Shown piece after piece: positions 6,130 to 13,613 of a DNA stretch of 13,744 nt. The stretch is taken from assembly GCA_965652545.1 (NCBI GenBank), contig CBFGWV010000117.1, forward strand, positions 1 through 13,744, read 5' to 3'. The stretch comes from CBFGWV01 sp965652545. Its GTDB lineage: Bacteria > Pseudomonadota > Gammaproteobacteria > Competibacterales > Competibacteraceae. Within the stretch, counting starts at the first letter, position 1. Each line of letters starts with the position of its first letter. Below the pieces are notes generated by a model. That model worked only from the letters and a program-made list of their open reading frames with translations. It had not been told where the DNA came from and made no database searches. The translations under genes were made by a program, and so were the position numbers.

Positions 6130-7094
6130 CCCTGCATCACCTTGAGAAACTGTTGCATGTCGACGTTGTGCCCGCTGACCACGACGGCCCAGCGGCTGTC
6201 CCGCGCCGGTTTGACGAGCCCCGCCAGCAAGGCGCCGGCACCGATCGCGGCCGCCCCTTCGGTGACCCAATGGTCGTCGAAGAACAGACCGCGCATACCT
6301 TTGGCGATCACCGCCTCGGGCACCTGGATAACGTCATCCACCCACCGCCGCACCACCTCGAAGGTGTAGCGGTTATCCAGACCAATGCCACCGCCGAGGC
6401 TGTCGGCGAGGCTCTCGGTTTCCGGTACGGCCACGGGTTTGCCGGCTTTGAGGCTCTCCCACATTGCCGCGCCTTCGGTGATGGTCACCCCGATGACCTT
6501 GATCGACGGCCGCTGCAGCTTCAGCGCCAGGGCCACGCCGGAGATCAGCCCGCCACCGGAGACCGGGACGATCACCCCGTCCAGCTCGGCCCATTGGTCC
6601 AGCAGCTCCAGGCCCAGGGTGCCTTGCCCGGCCACCACATCGGCGTGATCGAACGGGGGGATGAGGGTCATACCCGCCTCGCGCTGCAAACGCTCGGCCT
6701 CGACCTGCGCCTCGTCCTGGCTCTTGCCGATGATGCACACCTCGGCACCCAGCTCGCGCACCGCCTGCACCTTGTTGCCCGGCACCAGATTGGACAGGCA
6801 CACAGTGACCGGCACACCGGCGGCGCGGGCGGCATGCGCCAACGCCCGACCGTGATTGCCGGTCGAGGCGGTGACCACACCGGCCTTGCGCTGCTCGGCA
6901 TCCAGCCGCGCCACCGCATGGGTGGCGCCGCGGATCTTGAAGCTGCCGGTGGGCTGAAGCGTTTCGAGCTTCAACCGCACCTCGGCACCGGTGGCCGCCG
7001 ACAGCCCCGGGGAGGGCTTCAGCGGCGTCGGCGGCAGGATCGCACCGATGCGCCGGCGCGCCGCCAGGACATGGGGGAGATCCAGGTCGTTCAC
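6126..7094 (-). CDS. eutB: PLP-dependent threonine dehydratase-like protein EutB
   Basis: This 322-aa fold-type II PLP enzyme resembles threonine/serine dehydratases and in this setting matches hydroxyectoine utilisation dehydratase EutB. Lys53 in PTGSFKIRGA is the expected Schiff-base lysine. TASTGNHGRALAHAAR (about 75-90) is the substrate loop and SGGGLISG (179-186) the phosphate-binding glycine loop. There is no C-terminal ACT domain, which separates it from biosynthetic IlvA. The start is a GTG at 7094 that overlaps the doeD stop (GTGA), with GAGG 4 nt upstream; its end overlaps eutC by 4 bp. The doeD-eutB-eutC trio is therefore tightly coupled. The role in hydroxyectoine use comes from known eutABCDE clusters; the partner eutA is not in this window. 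Confidence 0.9.
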   Translation of the reverse strand: MNDLDLPHVLAARRRIGAILPPTPLKPSPGLSAATGAEVRLKLETLQPTGSFKIRGATHAVARLDAEQRKAGVVTASTGNHGRALAHAARAAGVPVTVCLSNLVPGNKVQAVRELGAEVCIIGKSQDEAQVEAERLQREAGMTLIPPFDHADVVAGQGTLGLELLDQWAELDGVIVPVSGGGLISGVALALKLQRPSIKVIGVTITEGAAMWESLKAGKPVAVPETESLADSLGGGIGLDNRYTFEVVRRWVDDVIQVPEAVIAKGMRGLFFDDHWVTEGAAAIGAGALLAGLVKPARDSRWAVVVSGHNVDMQQFLKVMQG

Positions 7095-8488
7095 GCGGCC
7101 TCGCTCTGCAGGCTCTTGGCCACTGCATCCACGGCATCGCGCGCACGGCTGATGATGGCATCCACGTCCTCGCGGGTGGTGATCAGCGGCGGCGCAAAGC
7201 CCAGAATGTCACCGTGCGGCATGGCGCGGGCGATCAAACCACGCTCCACACAGGCCGAGGCGATACGCGGGCCGACCTTGAGCGCCGGGTCGAAGCCCTT
7301 GCGGGTGGCCGGGTCGCTGGAGAACTCCAGCGCTGCCAGCATGCCCACGCCACGCACATCGCCGACGATGGGGTGGTCGCCAAAGGCCTGCTTCATAGCC
7401 TCTTGCAGGTAAGCGCCGGTGTCGCGGGCGTTGCCGGTGAGGTCTTCGCGCTCGATGATGTCCAGGTTGGCCAGGGCCGCAGCGGCACCCAGGGCGTGGC
7501 CGGAGTACGTGTAGCCGTGACCGATGGGGCCGAACTTGTCCGAGCCCTGCTCCAGCACCTTCCACACCTGATCGCTCACGATGACACCGGAGAGCGGCGC
7601 ATAGGCGCTGGTCAGCCCCTTGGCGACGGTGATCAGGTCGGGCTTGATGCCGTACTTGTGGCAGCCGAACTTGGTCCCAATGCGGCCGAACGCACAGACC
7701 ACCTCGTCGGCGATCAACAGGATGTCGTACTTCTTCAGCACCTTCTGGATGGCATCCCAGTAACCGGCCGGGGGCGGCACGATACCGCCTGTGCCGAGCA
7801 CCGGCTCACCGATGAACGCTGCGACGGTGTCCGGCCCTTCGGCCAGGATCATCTGCTCCAGCTCGTGGGCACAACGGTTGGCGAAGTCCGCCTCGGTCTC
7901 GCCCTCCTGCGCCTCGCGGTAGGGATACGGCGAGGTGGTGTGCAGGATGCCGGCCATCGGCAGGTCGAAGGCATTGTGGAACGCCGCCAGGCCGGTGAGG
8001 CTACCCGAGGCGATGCTGGAGCCATGGTAACCGCGCTGGCGGCTGATGATCTTCTTCTTCAGCGGCCGGTCCAGCACGTTGTTGTAGTAACGCACCAGCT
8101 TGATCTGGGTCTCGTTGGCATCCGAGCCGGACAGCCCGTAGTAGACCTTGCTCATGCCCTCGGGCGCCCACTCCAGCACACGGCGGGAGAGCTCGATCAC
8201 CGGCTCGTTGGTGTGGCCGACGTAGGTGTGGTAGTAGGCCAATTTCTTGGCCTGCTTGTAGATCGCATCGGCAATCTCGTCACGGCCATAGCCGACGTTC
8301 ACGCAGTACAGACCGGCAAAGCCGTCGATCAGCTCCACACCGTGGACATCGCGAATGCGAATGCCCTTGCCCGTGTCGATGATGCGGGTCGCAGGACCGT
8401 CGCCATGGGCGTAGTCCTTGAGGTTGGTCGAAGAATGGAACACGGTCTGGCGGTCCAGACGCTCCAGATCGGCGATATCGCGAGTCAT
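7091..8488 (-). CDS. doeD: L-2,4-diaminobutyrate transaminase DoeD (class III aminotransferase)
   Basis: This 465-aa class III, fold-type I PLP aminotransferase is expected to move the gamma-amino group from L-2,4-diaminobutyrate, giving L-aspartate semialdehyde. Visible are FHSSTNLKDYAHGDGPATRI at the N-terminus, YYGLSGSDANETQIKL (about 116-131), RGYHGSSIASGSLTG, the PLP aspartate in IADEVVCAFGR (Asp261) and the PLP lysine in TVAKGLTSAYAPLSG (Lys290). An omega-aminotransferase with another amine substrate would look much the same, so the assignment leans on the doe/eut neighbours. It is preceded by GGAG 6 nt before the ATG, sits 35 bp behind doeC and overlaps eutB by 4 bp. Confidence 0.9.
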   Translation of the reverse strand: MTRDIADLERLDRQTVFHSSTNLKDYAHGDGPATRIIDTGKGIRIRDVHGVELIDGFAGLYCVNVGYGRDEIADAIYKQAKKLAYYHTYVGHTNEPVIELSRRVLEWAPEGMSKVYYGLSGSDANETQIKLVRYYNNVLDRPLKKKIISRQRGYHGSSIASGSLTGLAAFHNAFDLPMAGILHTTSPYPYREAQEGETEADFANRCAHELEQMILAEGPDTVAAFIGEPVLGTGGIVPPPAGYWDAIQKVLKKYDILLIADEVVCAFGRIGTKFGCHKYGIKPDLITVAKGLTSAYAPLSGVIVSDQVWKVLEQGSDKFGPIGHGYTYSGHALGAAAALANLDIIEREDLTGNARDTGAYLQEAMKQAFGDHPIVGDVRGVGMLAALEFSSDPATRKGFDPALKVGPRIASACVERGLIARAMPHGDILGFAPPLITTREDVDAIISRARDAVDAVAKSLQSEAA

Positions 8489-8523
8489 ATCAGTCTCCTT
8501 ATTCGGACGAAGGGCCGTGCGGC

Positions 8524-9993
8524 TCAGGCGCAGTAACGATCGGCCATGGACAAACAGATGTACTTGAGTTCGGTGAACGGCTCCAGCCCCTGGCGTGCGC
8601 CTTCGCGCCCCAGGCCCGACTGCTTCACGCCGCCGAAGGGGATGGGATAGCCTGTCATCTTGACGCTGTTGACCGCCACCATGCCGTAGTCCAGGGCGCG
8701 GGTAACGCGCAGCAGGCGGCCGATGTCACGCCCGAACACATACGCGGCAAGACCGTACTCGCTGTCGTTGGCCAGGCGGACCGCCTCGTCCTCGTCGTCG
8801 TAGGGCATGACGGCGGCGACCGGGCCGAAGGTTTCCTCGCGGAAAATGTCCATCGCCGGGGTCACGTCCGCCAGCACCGTGGGCTGGAAGAACGTGCCAC
8901 CCAGTGCGTGACGCCCACCGCCGGTGAGCAGACGCGCACCCTTGTGCTCGGCATCGTCCACCTGGGACTGGCATTTGGCCGCCGCGCGCTCGTGCATCAA
9001 CGGCCCCATGTCGACCCCGCTCTCCAACCCGTGCCCCAGGTGCAAGCCCTGGGTTCGGGCCACGAATGCCTTGAGGAAAGGCTCGTAGATGCTGCGGTGG
9101 ACGAGGATGCGGTTGGCGGCCAGGCAGTCCTGGCCACCGGTCTGGAACTTGGCGTCCACCGCCGCTTGCGCGGTGTCCACCGGGTCGGCGTCGGCCAGAA
9201 CGATGAACGGCGCATGCCCACCCAGCTCCATGACCATGGTCTTGATGGTCGATGCACCCTGGCCGATCAGCTTGCGACCGACCTCGGTCGAACCGGTGAA
9301 CGAGACGGCCTTGACGCTGGGGTGCTCGGTAAACGTGCTGACGATGGGCTGGGCCTCGCCGGTAACCACGTTGAACACGCCGGCGGGGAACCCGGCGCGC
9401 TGGGCCAGCTCCGCGAGGGCGAGCGCGGACAGCGGTGTCTCGCTGGCCGGGCGAACCACCACCGTGCAGCCGGCTGCCAATGCGGCGGCGGCTTTGCGAG
9501 TGATCATCGCCGAGGGAAAGTTCCACGGCGTCACCGCGGCAACCACGCCGATGGGTTCGCGCACCACCAGGAGCTGGCGATCGGGCAGATGGCTGTTGAC
9601 CGTCTCGCCGTACAGCCGCTTGGCCTCCTCGGCGTACCAGCGCACGAAGCTGGCGGCGTAGTCGATCTCGCCCAGACTGTCGGCCAGGGGCTTGCCCTGT
9701 TCCAGCGTCATGATGGTCGCCAGATCATCGCGGTTGGCCTTGATCAGCTCGTACCAGGCCATGAGCAGGTCACAACGTTGCTGCGGCAGCAGGTCGCGCC
9801 ATGCCGGGAAGGCGGCATCGGCGGCGTCGACGGCGCGCCGCGCCGCGTCCGCACCCAAGGCGGCCACATCGGCCAGGCGATCACGGTTGGCCGGGTCACG
9901 CACGGCGAACGTGCGCTTGTCATCGGCAGCCTCCCAGCGCCCGCCGATGAAACCGCGGGTGCGGATCAGTCCCTGGTCTTTAACGCGTTTCAT
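8524..9993 (-). CDS. doeC: NAD(P)-dependent aspartate-semialdehyde dehydrogenase DoeC (SSADH-like aldehyde dehydrogenase)
   Basis: This 489-aa aldehyde dehydrogenase closest in style to succinate-semialdehyde dehydrogenases would oxidise L-aspartate semialdehyde to L-aspartate, the last step of the Doe pathway. It shows TPWNFP (about 155-160), SFTGSTEVGRKLI (231-243), the general-base glutamate in MELGGHAP (Glu256), the catalytic cysteine in TGGQDCLAANR (Cys290), EETFGPV and PFGGVKQSGLGREG near the C-terminus. The usual cofactor-contacting lysine of the KPA..TPL motif is arginine here (RPASETPL, Arg181). The ATG at 9993 has GAGG 6 nt upstream (GAGGTAAACATG); a longer frame to 10041 lacks such a site. 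It is the first gene of the minus-strand operon. A GabD-like role cannot be excluded on sequence alone. Confidence 0.88.
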   Translation of the reverse strand: MKRVKDQGLIRTRGFIGGRWEAADDKRTFAVRDPANRDRLADVAALGADAARRAVDAADAAFPAWRDLLPQQRCDLLMAWYELIKANRDDLATIMTLEQGKPLADSLGEIDYAASFVRWYAEEAKRLYGETVNSHLPDRQLLVVREPIGVVAAVTPWNFPSAMITRKAAAALAAGCTVVVRPASETPLSALALAELAQRAGFPAGVFNVVTGEAQPIVSTFTEHPSVKAVSFTGSTEVGRKLIGQGASTIKTMVMELGGHAPFIVLADADPVDTAQAAVDAKFQTGGQDCLAANRILVHRSIYEPFLKAFVARTQGLHLGHGLESGVDMGPLMHERAAAKCQSQVDDAEHKGARLLTGGGRHALGGTFFQPTVLADVTPAMDIFREETFGPVAAVMPYDDEDEAVRLANDSEYGLAAYVFGRDIGRLLRVTRALDYGMVAVNSVKMTGYPIPFGGVKQSGLGREGARQGLEPFTELKYICLSMADRYCA

Positions 9994-10235
9994 GTTTACC
10001 TCATCACGCAAAGCCGGGGCGGCAGACCACCCCGAGAGCACTCGACAGCCCTCAGGCTAGCAACGCCACGGTGGACGAAGTATTCGATCGAGCACCCGAG
10101 CGACGAGACTTCCTCCGATCCGATGGCATGGCACAAAGAGTTCTTCTGTGCCGAGAGACCTTCGGACAAAAGCGGCCCGTTCAGACGACTTATCCGCGAG
10201 GGCGCGGTCATTCGGGCATTTCCTCAGGTCGCGGT

Positions 10236-10251
10236 TGTTAGGGTTTTAACA
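10236..10251. promoter_or_regulatory. Candidate operator palindrome TGTTA-N6-TAACA
   Basis: TGTTAGGGTTTTAACA is an inverted repeat with 5-bp half-sites, about 75 bp upstream of the binding-protein ATG and in the AT-richest part of an otherwise GC-rich region. Its place is suitable for a dimeric regulator acting on one or both diverging units. Which protein would bind is unknown; regulators of the EnuR (MocR/GntR) and DoeX (AsnC/Lrp) types control such clusters elsewhere. The match is short and could be chance. Confidence 0.3.
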
Positions 10252-10305
10252 GTGGCCGGACACAGCGGGTGAACCGGCCCCGGTCACAATCACAACAACG
10301 CCCAC

Positions 10306-10326
10306 GATGCGGAGGATTCCTATCCC
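10306..10326 (+). promoter_or_regulatory. Ribosome binding site of the TRAP binding-protein gene
   Basis: GGAGG lies 11 nt before the ATG at 10327 (GCGGAGGATTCCTATCCC). It is a strong core at slightly long spacing, and it supports this start, which directly precedes a good signal peptide. Confidence 0.55.
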
Positions 10327-11358
10327 ATGACTACCCGACACAGCTTGATCCTATCCCTGGCCCTCGGCGGTATGCTGGCAAGTCCGGCAGTGCTGGCCGA
10401 AGACTGGAAGTTCGCCCTGGAAGAGATCGACGGCAGTGTCCAGGACGCCTACGCGCAGGAGTTCAAGAAGCGCATCGAAGAGAAGAGCGGCGGCGATGTC
10501 ACTGTCACCGTGTACCCCTACGGCGCGTTGGGCACCTCATCCGAACTCACAGAACTGGTCGCCACCGGCGCCATCCAGTTCGCCAATGCCTCGCCCGGAC
10601 ACCTCGGCAGCCTGGTGCCGGAGATCCAGGTGTTCTCCATCCCGTACCTGCTCTCGCCCCACGACGAGGTGAACAAGCAGGTGCTCAACGAGAGCGACGT
10701 CATCTATGACACGCTGGCCGGGGAATTGGCCGACAAAGGCATGAAGCTGCTCACGATGTACCCCGAAGGCGAGATGGTGTGGACCACCAACAAGGAGATC
10801 CGCAGCCCCGCCGACTTCGACAACTTCAAGATGCGCACCATGGTCTCGCCCATGCTGATCGAGGCCTACAAGGCTTTCGGCGCCAACCCGACCCCGCTGC
10901 CTTACTCGGAGGTCTACGGCGGCTTGCAGCTGAAGATGATCGACGGCCAGGTGAACCCGATCTTCGCCATCGAAGAGATGAAGTTCTACGAGGTCAGCGA
11001 CTACATGATCTGGGCCGGCCAGCAGCAGTTCACCACCACGGTGGTGACCAACTCCGACTGGTATGCCGGGCTCGCCGAAGACCGCCAGCAACTGATCGAC
11101 GAAACCATCACCGAAATGGCCGACTACATCTTCGACAAGCAGGCGGAGTACAACGCCGAACGCTTGGAGACGATCAAGCAGGAGCGGCCCGAGCTGACCA
11201 TGATCGAGCTCACCGAGGACGAACGTGCAGCCTTCCGTGAACAGGCCATGACGGTTCGCGAGAAGTACATCGAACTGGTGGGCGAGGATGGCAAGGCCGT
11301 GCTCGAAGGCCTGCTGGCCGATATCGAAGCGGCCGAGAAGGCCATGGGTTACCAATGA
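10327..11358 (+). CDS. teaA: TeaA-like TRAP transporter substrate-binding protein (DctP family), probable ectoine/hydroxyectoine binder
   Basis: This 343-aa periplasmic solute-binding protein should capture ectoine or hydroxyectoine for a TRAP transporter. Residues 1-24 are a signal peptide with likely cleavage after VLA, before EDWKF. The mature start WKFALEEIDGSVQDAYAQ matches Halomonas TeaA (WRYAHEE.EG.VQD..AQ), as do FANASPGHLGSLVPE, LLTMYPEGEMV, PTPLPYSEVYGGLQ and IDGQVNPIF. The family's conserved substrate arginine is in FKMRTM (Arg170). The membrane subunits TeaB and TeaC (DctQ/DctM) are absent: a terminator follows and then doeB. Either they are encoded elsewhere or this protein serves another TRAP permease or a sensor. 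Substrate assignment is from similarity I recall plus the catabolic neighbours. Confidence 0.85.
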   Translation: MTTRHSLILSLALGGMLASPAVLAEDWKFALEEIDGSVQDAYAQEFKKRIEEKSGGDVTVTVYPYGALGTSSELTELVATGAIQFANASPGHLGSLVPEIQVFSIPYLLSPHDEVNKQVLNESDVIYDTLAGELADKGMKLLTMYPEGEMVWTTNKEIRSPADFDNFKMRTMVSPMLIEAYKAFGANPTPLPYSEVYGGLQLKMIDGQVNPIFAIEEMKFYEVSDYMIWAGQQQFTTTVVTNSDWYAGLAEDRQQLIDETITEMADYIFDKQAEYNAERLETIKQERPELTMIELTEDERAAFREQAMTVREKYIELVGEDGKAVLEGLLADIEAAEKAMGYQ

Positions 11359-11363
11359 ACCCA

Positions 11364-11380
11364 TAGCCGGATTGCGGCTA
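11364..11380 (+). other. Small hairpin downstream of the binding-protein gene
   Basis: TAGCCG-N5-CGGCTA forms a 6-bp stem just behind the binding-protein stop codon and 8 bp before the stronger terminator hairpin. It lacks a U-tract, so it may stabilise the 3' end of the transcript rather than stop transcription. Confidence 0.35.
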
Positions 11381-11388
11381 CAGTTGGA

Positions 11389-11414
11389 GGCGGTGCCCGT
11401 GGGCACCGCCTTTT
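11389..11414 (+). terminator. Intrinsic terminator after the TRAP binding-protein gene
   Basis: GGCGGTGCCC-GT-GGGCACCGCC is a perfect 10-bp inverted repeat (the loop is effectively four bases) followed directly by TTTTCT. It lies 30 bp after the binding-protein stop codon and before doeB on the same strand. It should stop most transcripts, so the binding protein would be made in excess over doeB, unless doeB has its own promoter in the short 11415-11445 gap. Confidence 0.88.
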
Positions 11415-11445
11415 CTAATGGTTCACACCTAAGGACATCGCGGCA

Positions 11446-12456
11446 ATGAGCACCCGGCCGTCAAAACTCTCCACCGACATCGACTTCAGCAAGCCCGGCC
11501 GGCAGATCGGCAGCCTGCGTTCCCCCCACTCCACCAACGCCTCGGGCTGGGGCACCTTGCTCATGCCCATCGCCTGCATCGGCGACGGTAACGGCCCGAC
11601 CGTGTTGTTCACCGGGGCCAACCACGGCGACGAGTACGAAGGCCCTCTGGCCCTGCTGGACCTGGTGTCCACCCTGGACGCCGAGAAGGTTCGCGGGCGC
11701 ATCATCGTCCTGCCGGCGCTCAACTACCCGGCGTTGATGGCCGGCACGCGTCTGTCACCCATCGATGGCGTGAACATGAACCGGGCATTCCCCGGCCAGC
11801 GCGACGGCACGCTCACGCGGATGATCGCCGACTACGTCACCCGCAACCTGCTGCCCCTGGCCGATATCGTCGTCGACCTGCACTCCGGCGGCGGCTCGAT
11901 GATCTTCGCCCCCAGCGTGGTCATGCACCGCCTGGACGACGCCGATCGCGAAGCCCGCACCCTGGCGGCCATCAAAGCCTTCGGCGCCCCCTTCGCCATG
12001 GTGCTGACGGAGCTGGACTCCGGCGGCATGCTGGACTCCACGGTGGAGGACATGGGCAAGATCTTCATTTCCACCGAGCTGGGCGGCGGCGCCTTCGTCA
12101 GCCCCGCCAGCGCCCGCGTCGCCCGTCGCGGCGTACGCAACCTGCTGTGCCACTTCGGCTTGCTGGATGAGCCGGTACGTGACCCATCCGCGGACGGCGA
12201 CCCGGCCAGCCGGGTCATCGACGTGCCCGACGAGGGCTTCGCCATGGCCTTCGGCGATGGCTTGTACGAGCCGTTCGTCGAGGTCGGTGAACCGGTGCAC
12301 GCCGGTCAGGCCCTGGGCCAGGCCTACCACCCCGACCGGCTGGGTGAGGCGGCCACCGTCATCGCCTGTCCGTGCGACGGCGTGCTCGTCACCCGCGCCG
12401 GGCGCGGGTGGATCAAGCGGGGCGATACGGTCGCCGTGGTGGGCCGGGACTTGTAA
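11446..12456 (+). CDS. doeB: N2-acetyl-L-2,4-diaminobutyrate deacetylase DoeB
   Basis: This 336-aa zinc hydrolase of the succinylglutamate desuccinylase/aspartoacylase (M14-like) family removes acetate from the product of DoeA, giving L-2,4-diaminobutyrate. The zinc ligands are visible as GANHGDEYEG (His60, Glu63) and DLHSGGG (His146), and the substrate-binding pair is in NMNRAFPG (Asn112, Arg113). The C-terminal part (about 255-335) is the beta-rich, biotinyl/lipoyl-like domain of the family (VEVGEPVHAGQALG, PCDGVLVTRAG). AAGGA lies about 10 nt before the ATG. It is on the opposite strand from doeA, although these two are often adjacent elsewhere, and is separated from the binding-protein gene by a terminator. 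Confidence 0.93.
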   Translation: MSTRPSKLSTDIDFSKPGRQIGSLRSPHSTNASGWGTLLMPIACIGDGNGPTVLFTGANHGDEYEGPLALLDLVSTLDAEKVRGRIIVLPALNYPALMAGTRLSPIDGVNMNRAFPGQRDGTLTRMIADYVTRNLLPLADIVVDLHSGGGSMIFAPSVVMHRLDDADREARTLAAIKAFGAPFAMVLTELDSGGMLDSTVEDMGKIFISTELGGGAFVSPASARVARRGVRNLLCHFGLLDEPVRDPSADGDPASRVIDVPDEGFAMAFGDGLYEPFVEVGEPVHAGQALGQAYHPDRLGEAATVIACPCDGVLVTRAGRGWIKRGDTVAVVGRDL

Positions 12457-12463
12457 AGTCGCA

Positions 12464-12994
12464 ATGGCTGCCCGCAAGTTCGTTCTCATCCTGTTGCTCG
12501 CCACCGTGGCAGCCGCGGTTGTCTACCTTGCCGACACGAGGCTACCCGCCCTGTTTGCGGAGGTTCTCCCGCAAGCGGAGGCGGTATTGGTGAGGAAAGG
12601 CGAGCGCAAACTGTACCTGCTGCGGGACGGTCGGCCCTATCGCGAGTACACCATTGCGCTGGGCGCCGATCCGCAGGGGCACAAGCAGCAGGAGGGCGAC
12701 GAACGCACGCCGGAGGGCGACTATGTCCTGGACTGGCGCAACCCCAACAGCGGCTACCATTTGTCATTGCATGTGTCCTACCCCAATCGGCACGACGAGC
12801 AACTGGCGGCCACGCGCGGCGTTTCGCCCGGCGGCATGATCATGATTCACGGGCAACGCAACGGACTGGGCTGGTTTGCCGCGGTGTTGCAACACTGGGA
12901 TTGGACCAATGGTTGCATCGCCGTTACGAACGTCTCGATGGAAGAGATCTGGCAAGCGGTTCCGAATGGTACGCCCATTCGGATCGAGCCCTAG
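12464..12994 (+). CDS. L,D-transpeptidase (YkuD) family protein, YafK/DpaA-like, membrane-anchored
   Basis: This 176-aa protein has an N-terminal hydrophobic anchor or uncleaved signal (about residues 5-23) and one YkuD catalytic domain (about 40-175). The catalytic pair is in MIHGQRNG (His129) and DWTNGCIAVTN (Cys151). The residue after GCI is A-V rather than the V-R common in peptidoglycan cross-linking enzymes, a pattern I associate with the YafK/DpaA group, which acts on the lipoprotein-peptidoglycan bond in E. coli. The ATG at 12464 is only 7 bp after the doeB stop, with no strong ribosome site, so it is probably translated from the same transcript. It is a cell-envelope gene with no known step in ectoine breakdown. 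The gene ends 25 bp before the convergent exoD-like stop. Confidence 0.85.
   Translation: MAARKFVLILLLATVAAAVVYLADTRLPALFAEVLPQAEAVLVRKGERKLYLLRDGRPYREYTIALGADPQGHKQQEGDERTPEGDYVLDWRNPNSGYHLSLHVSYPNRHDEQLAATRGVSPGGMIMIHGQRNGLGWFAAVLQHWDWTNGCIAVTNVSMEEIWQAVPNGTPIRIEP
12961..12983. terminator. Hairpin at the end of the transpeptidase gene, possible stop signal between convergent genes
   Basis: TCCGAATGG-N5-CCATTCGGA is a perfect 9-bp stem inside the last codons of the plus-strand gene, just before its TAG. There is no U-tract on either side, so intrinsic termination is uncertain. Its place between two convergent genes makes a bidirectional transcription-slowing role plausible. It may also simply encode the C-terminal residues. 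Confidence 0.3.
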
Positions 12995-13019
12995 GGAAGC
13001 TCCGAACAGGTCTGGCGGA

Positions 13020-13613
13020 TCACACCAGATAGTAGGCAAGTACGGCCATGGTCAAGGCCGTGAAAGCAAAGGCTACCAAGGCCATCAGGCCGTCACGGCC
13101 TATCAGTGCCAGACCGAAAAGAAAGAATGTAAAGCCGGCCACGTTGGCGCTGAAAGGTACCAGCTCCATTGCCGGCGTCAGCAACGCAATGCTTGAACAA
13201 GCGACGGCAATGGCATACATCGCTGGCCCCCGGCTGAAGCGTGTCAGGCGAGGACGCAACAGGCGGTCCATGAATTTCGCGGGGGCACGCATCCATCCGA
13301 GCCCCTTGTCGAGCTTGCCCTTGTCCACAGATCGGTTGAGTAGCCAATCAGGCAGCCAGAAGTGATCGCGACCGATCAGCAGTTGTCCTGCAACCAGGAA
13401 TACGAGCAGGCCCACCAATATCGGCACACCCGGAACGTCCCCCACCAGCGGGGCCGCTGCGACCAGACCCGCAACGAGCAGCACAGGGCCAAACGATCGG
13501 TGACTCACAAGATCGAGAATCGCACCGAGTGAAACCCGATCGCGTCCTTTCGCCGCCTCGTCCACACGTTCGAGCAATTGCTCAAGGTTTTCAATGCTTT
13601 GATCAGCACTCAT
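13020..13613 (-). CDS. ExoD-family integral membrane protein
   Basis: This 197-aa protein matches the ExoD family, named after a Rhizobium protein affecting exopolysaccharide production and alkali tolerance; the molecular function is not known. A charged helical N-terminus (SADQSIENLEQLLERVDEAA) precedes hydrophobic segments at roughly 41-60, 62-82, 130-148, 155-172 and 176-196. A GRD turn appears twice (IGRDHFWLP at about 80-88 and IGRDGLMAL at about 171-179), suggesting internal duplication. PGVPILVGLLVFLVAGQLL is typical of the family. I chose ATG 13613 because GGAG lies 6 nt upstream; the frame runs on to 13679 without a better site. It is convergent with the transpeptidase gene. Confidence 0.85.
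   Translation of the reverse strand: MSADQSIENLEQLLERVDEAAKGRDRVSLGAILDLVSHRSFGPVLLVAGLVAAAPLVGDVPGVPILVGLLVFLVAGQLLIGRDHFWLPDWLLNRSVDKGKLDKGLGWMRAPAKFMDRLLRPRLTRFSRGPAMYAIAVACSSIALLTPAMELVPFSANVAGFTFFLFGLALIGRDGLMALVAFAFTALTMAVLAYYLV

Larger units (their letters stand above)
9994..10326. promoter_or_regulatory. Divergent control region between doeC operon and TRAP binding-protein gene
   Basis: These 333 bp separate the start codons of two diverging units that serve one pathway, so promoters for both should lie here. I see no convincing coding frame; a 71-codon minus frame (9996-10211) has no ribosome site or protein character. No clear sigma70 or sigma54 box pair stands out. The one clean symmetry is a TGTTA-N6-TAACA palindrome at 10236-10251. 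No transcription factor gene lies between the two units. Confidence 0.6.

Noticed and set aside
5176..6270. 364-aa longer form of EutC
   Set aside because: The extra 47 residues come from sequence inside the eutB coding region and do not resemble the family N-terminus; the ATG at 6129 overlapping the eutB stop is the better start.
10537..11406. 289-codon minus-strand frame opposite the TRAP binding protein
   Set aside because: It is an antisense shadow; the plus strand encodes a secreted TeaA-like protein with signal peptide, ribosome site and terminator.
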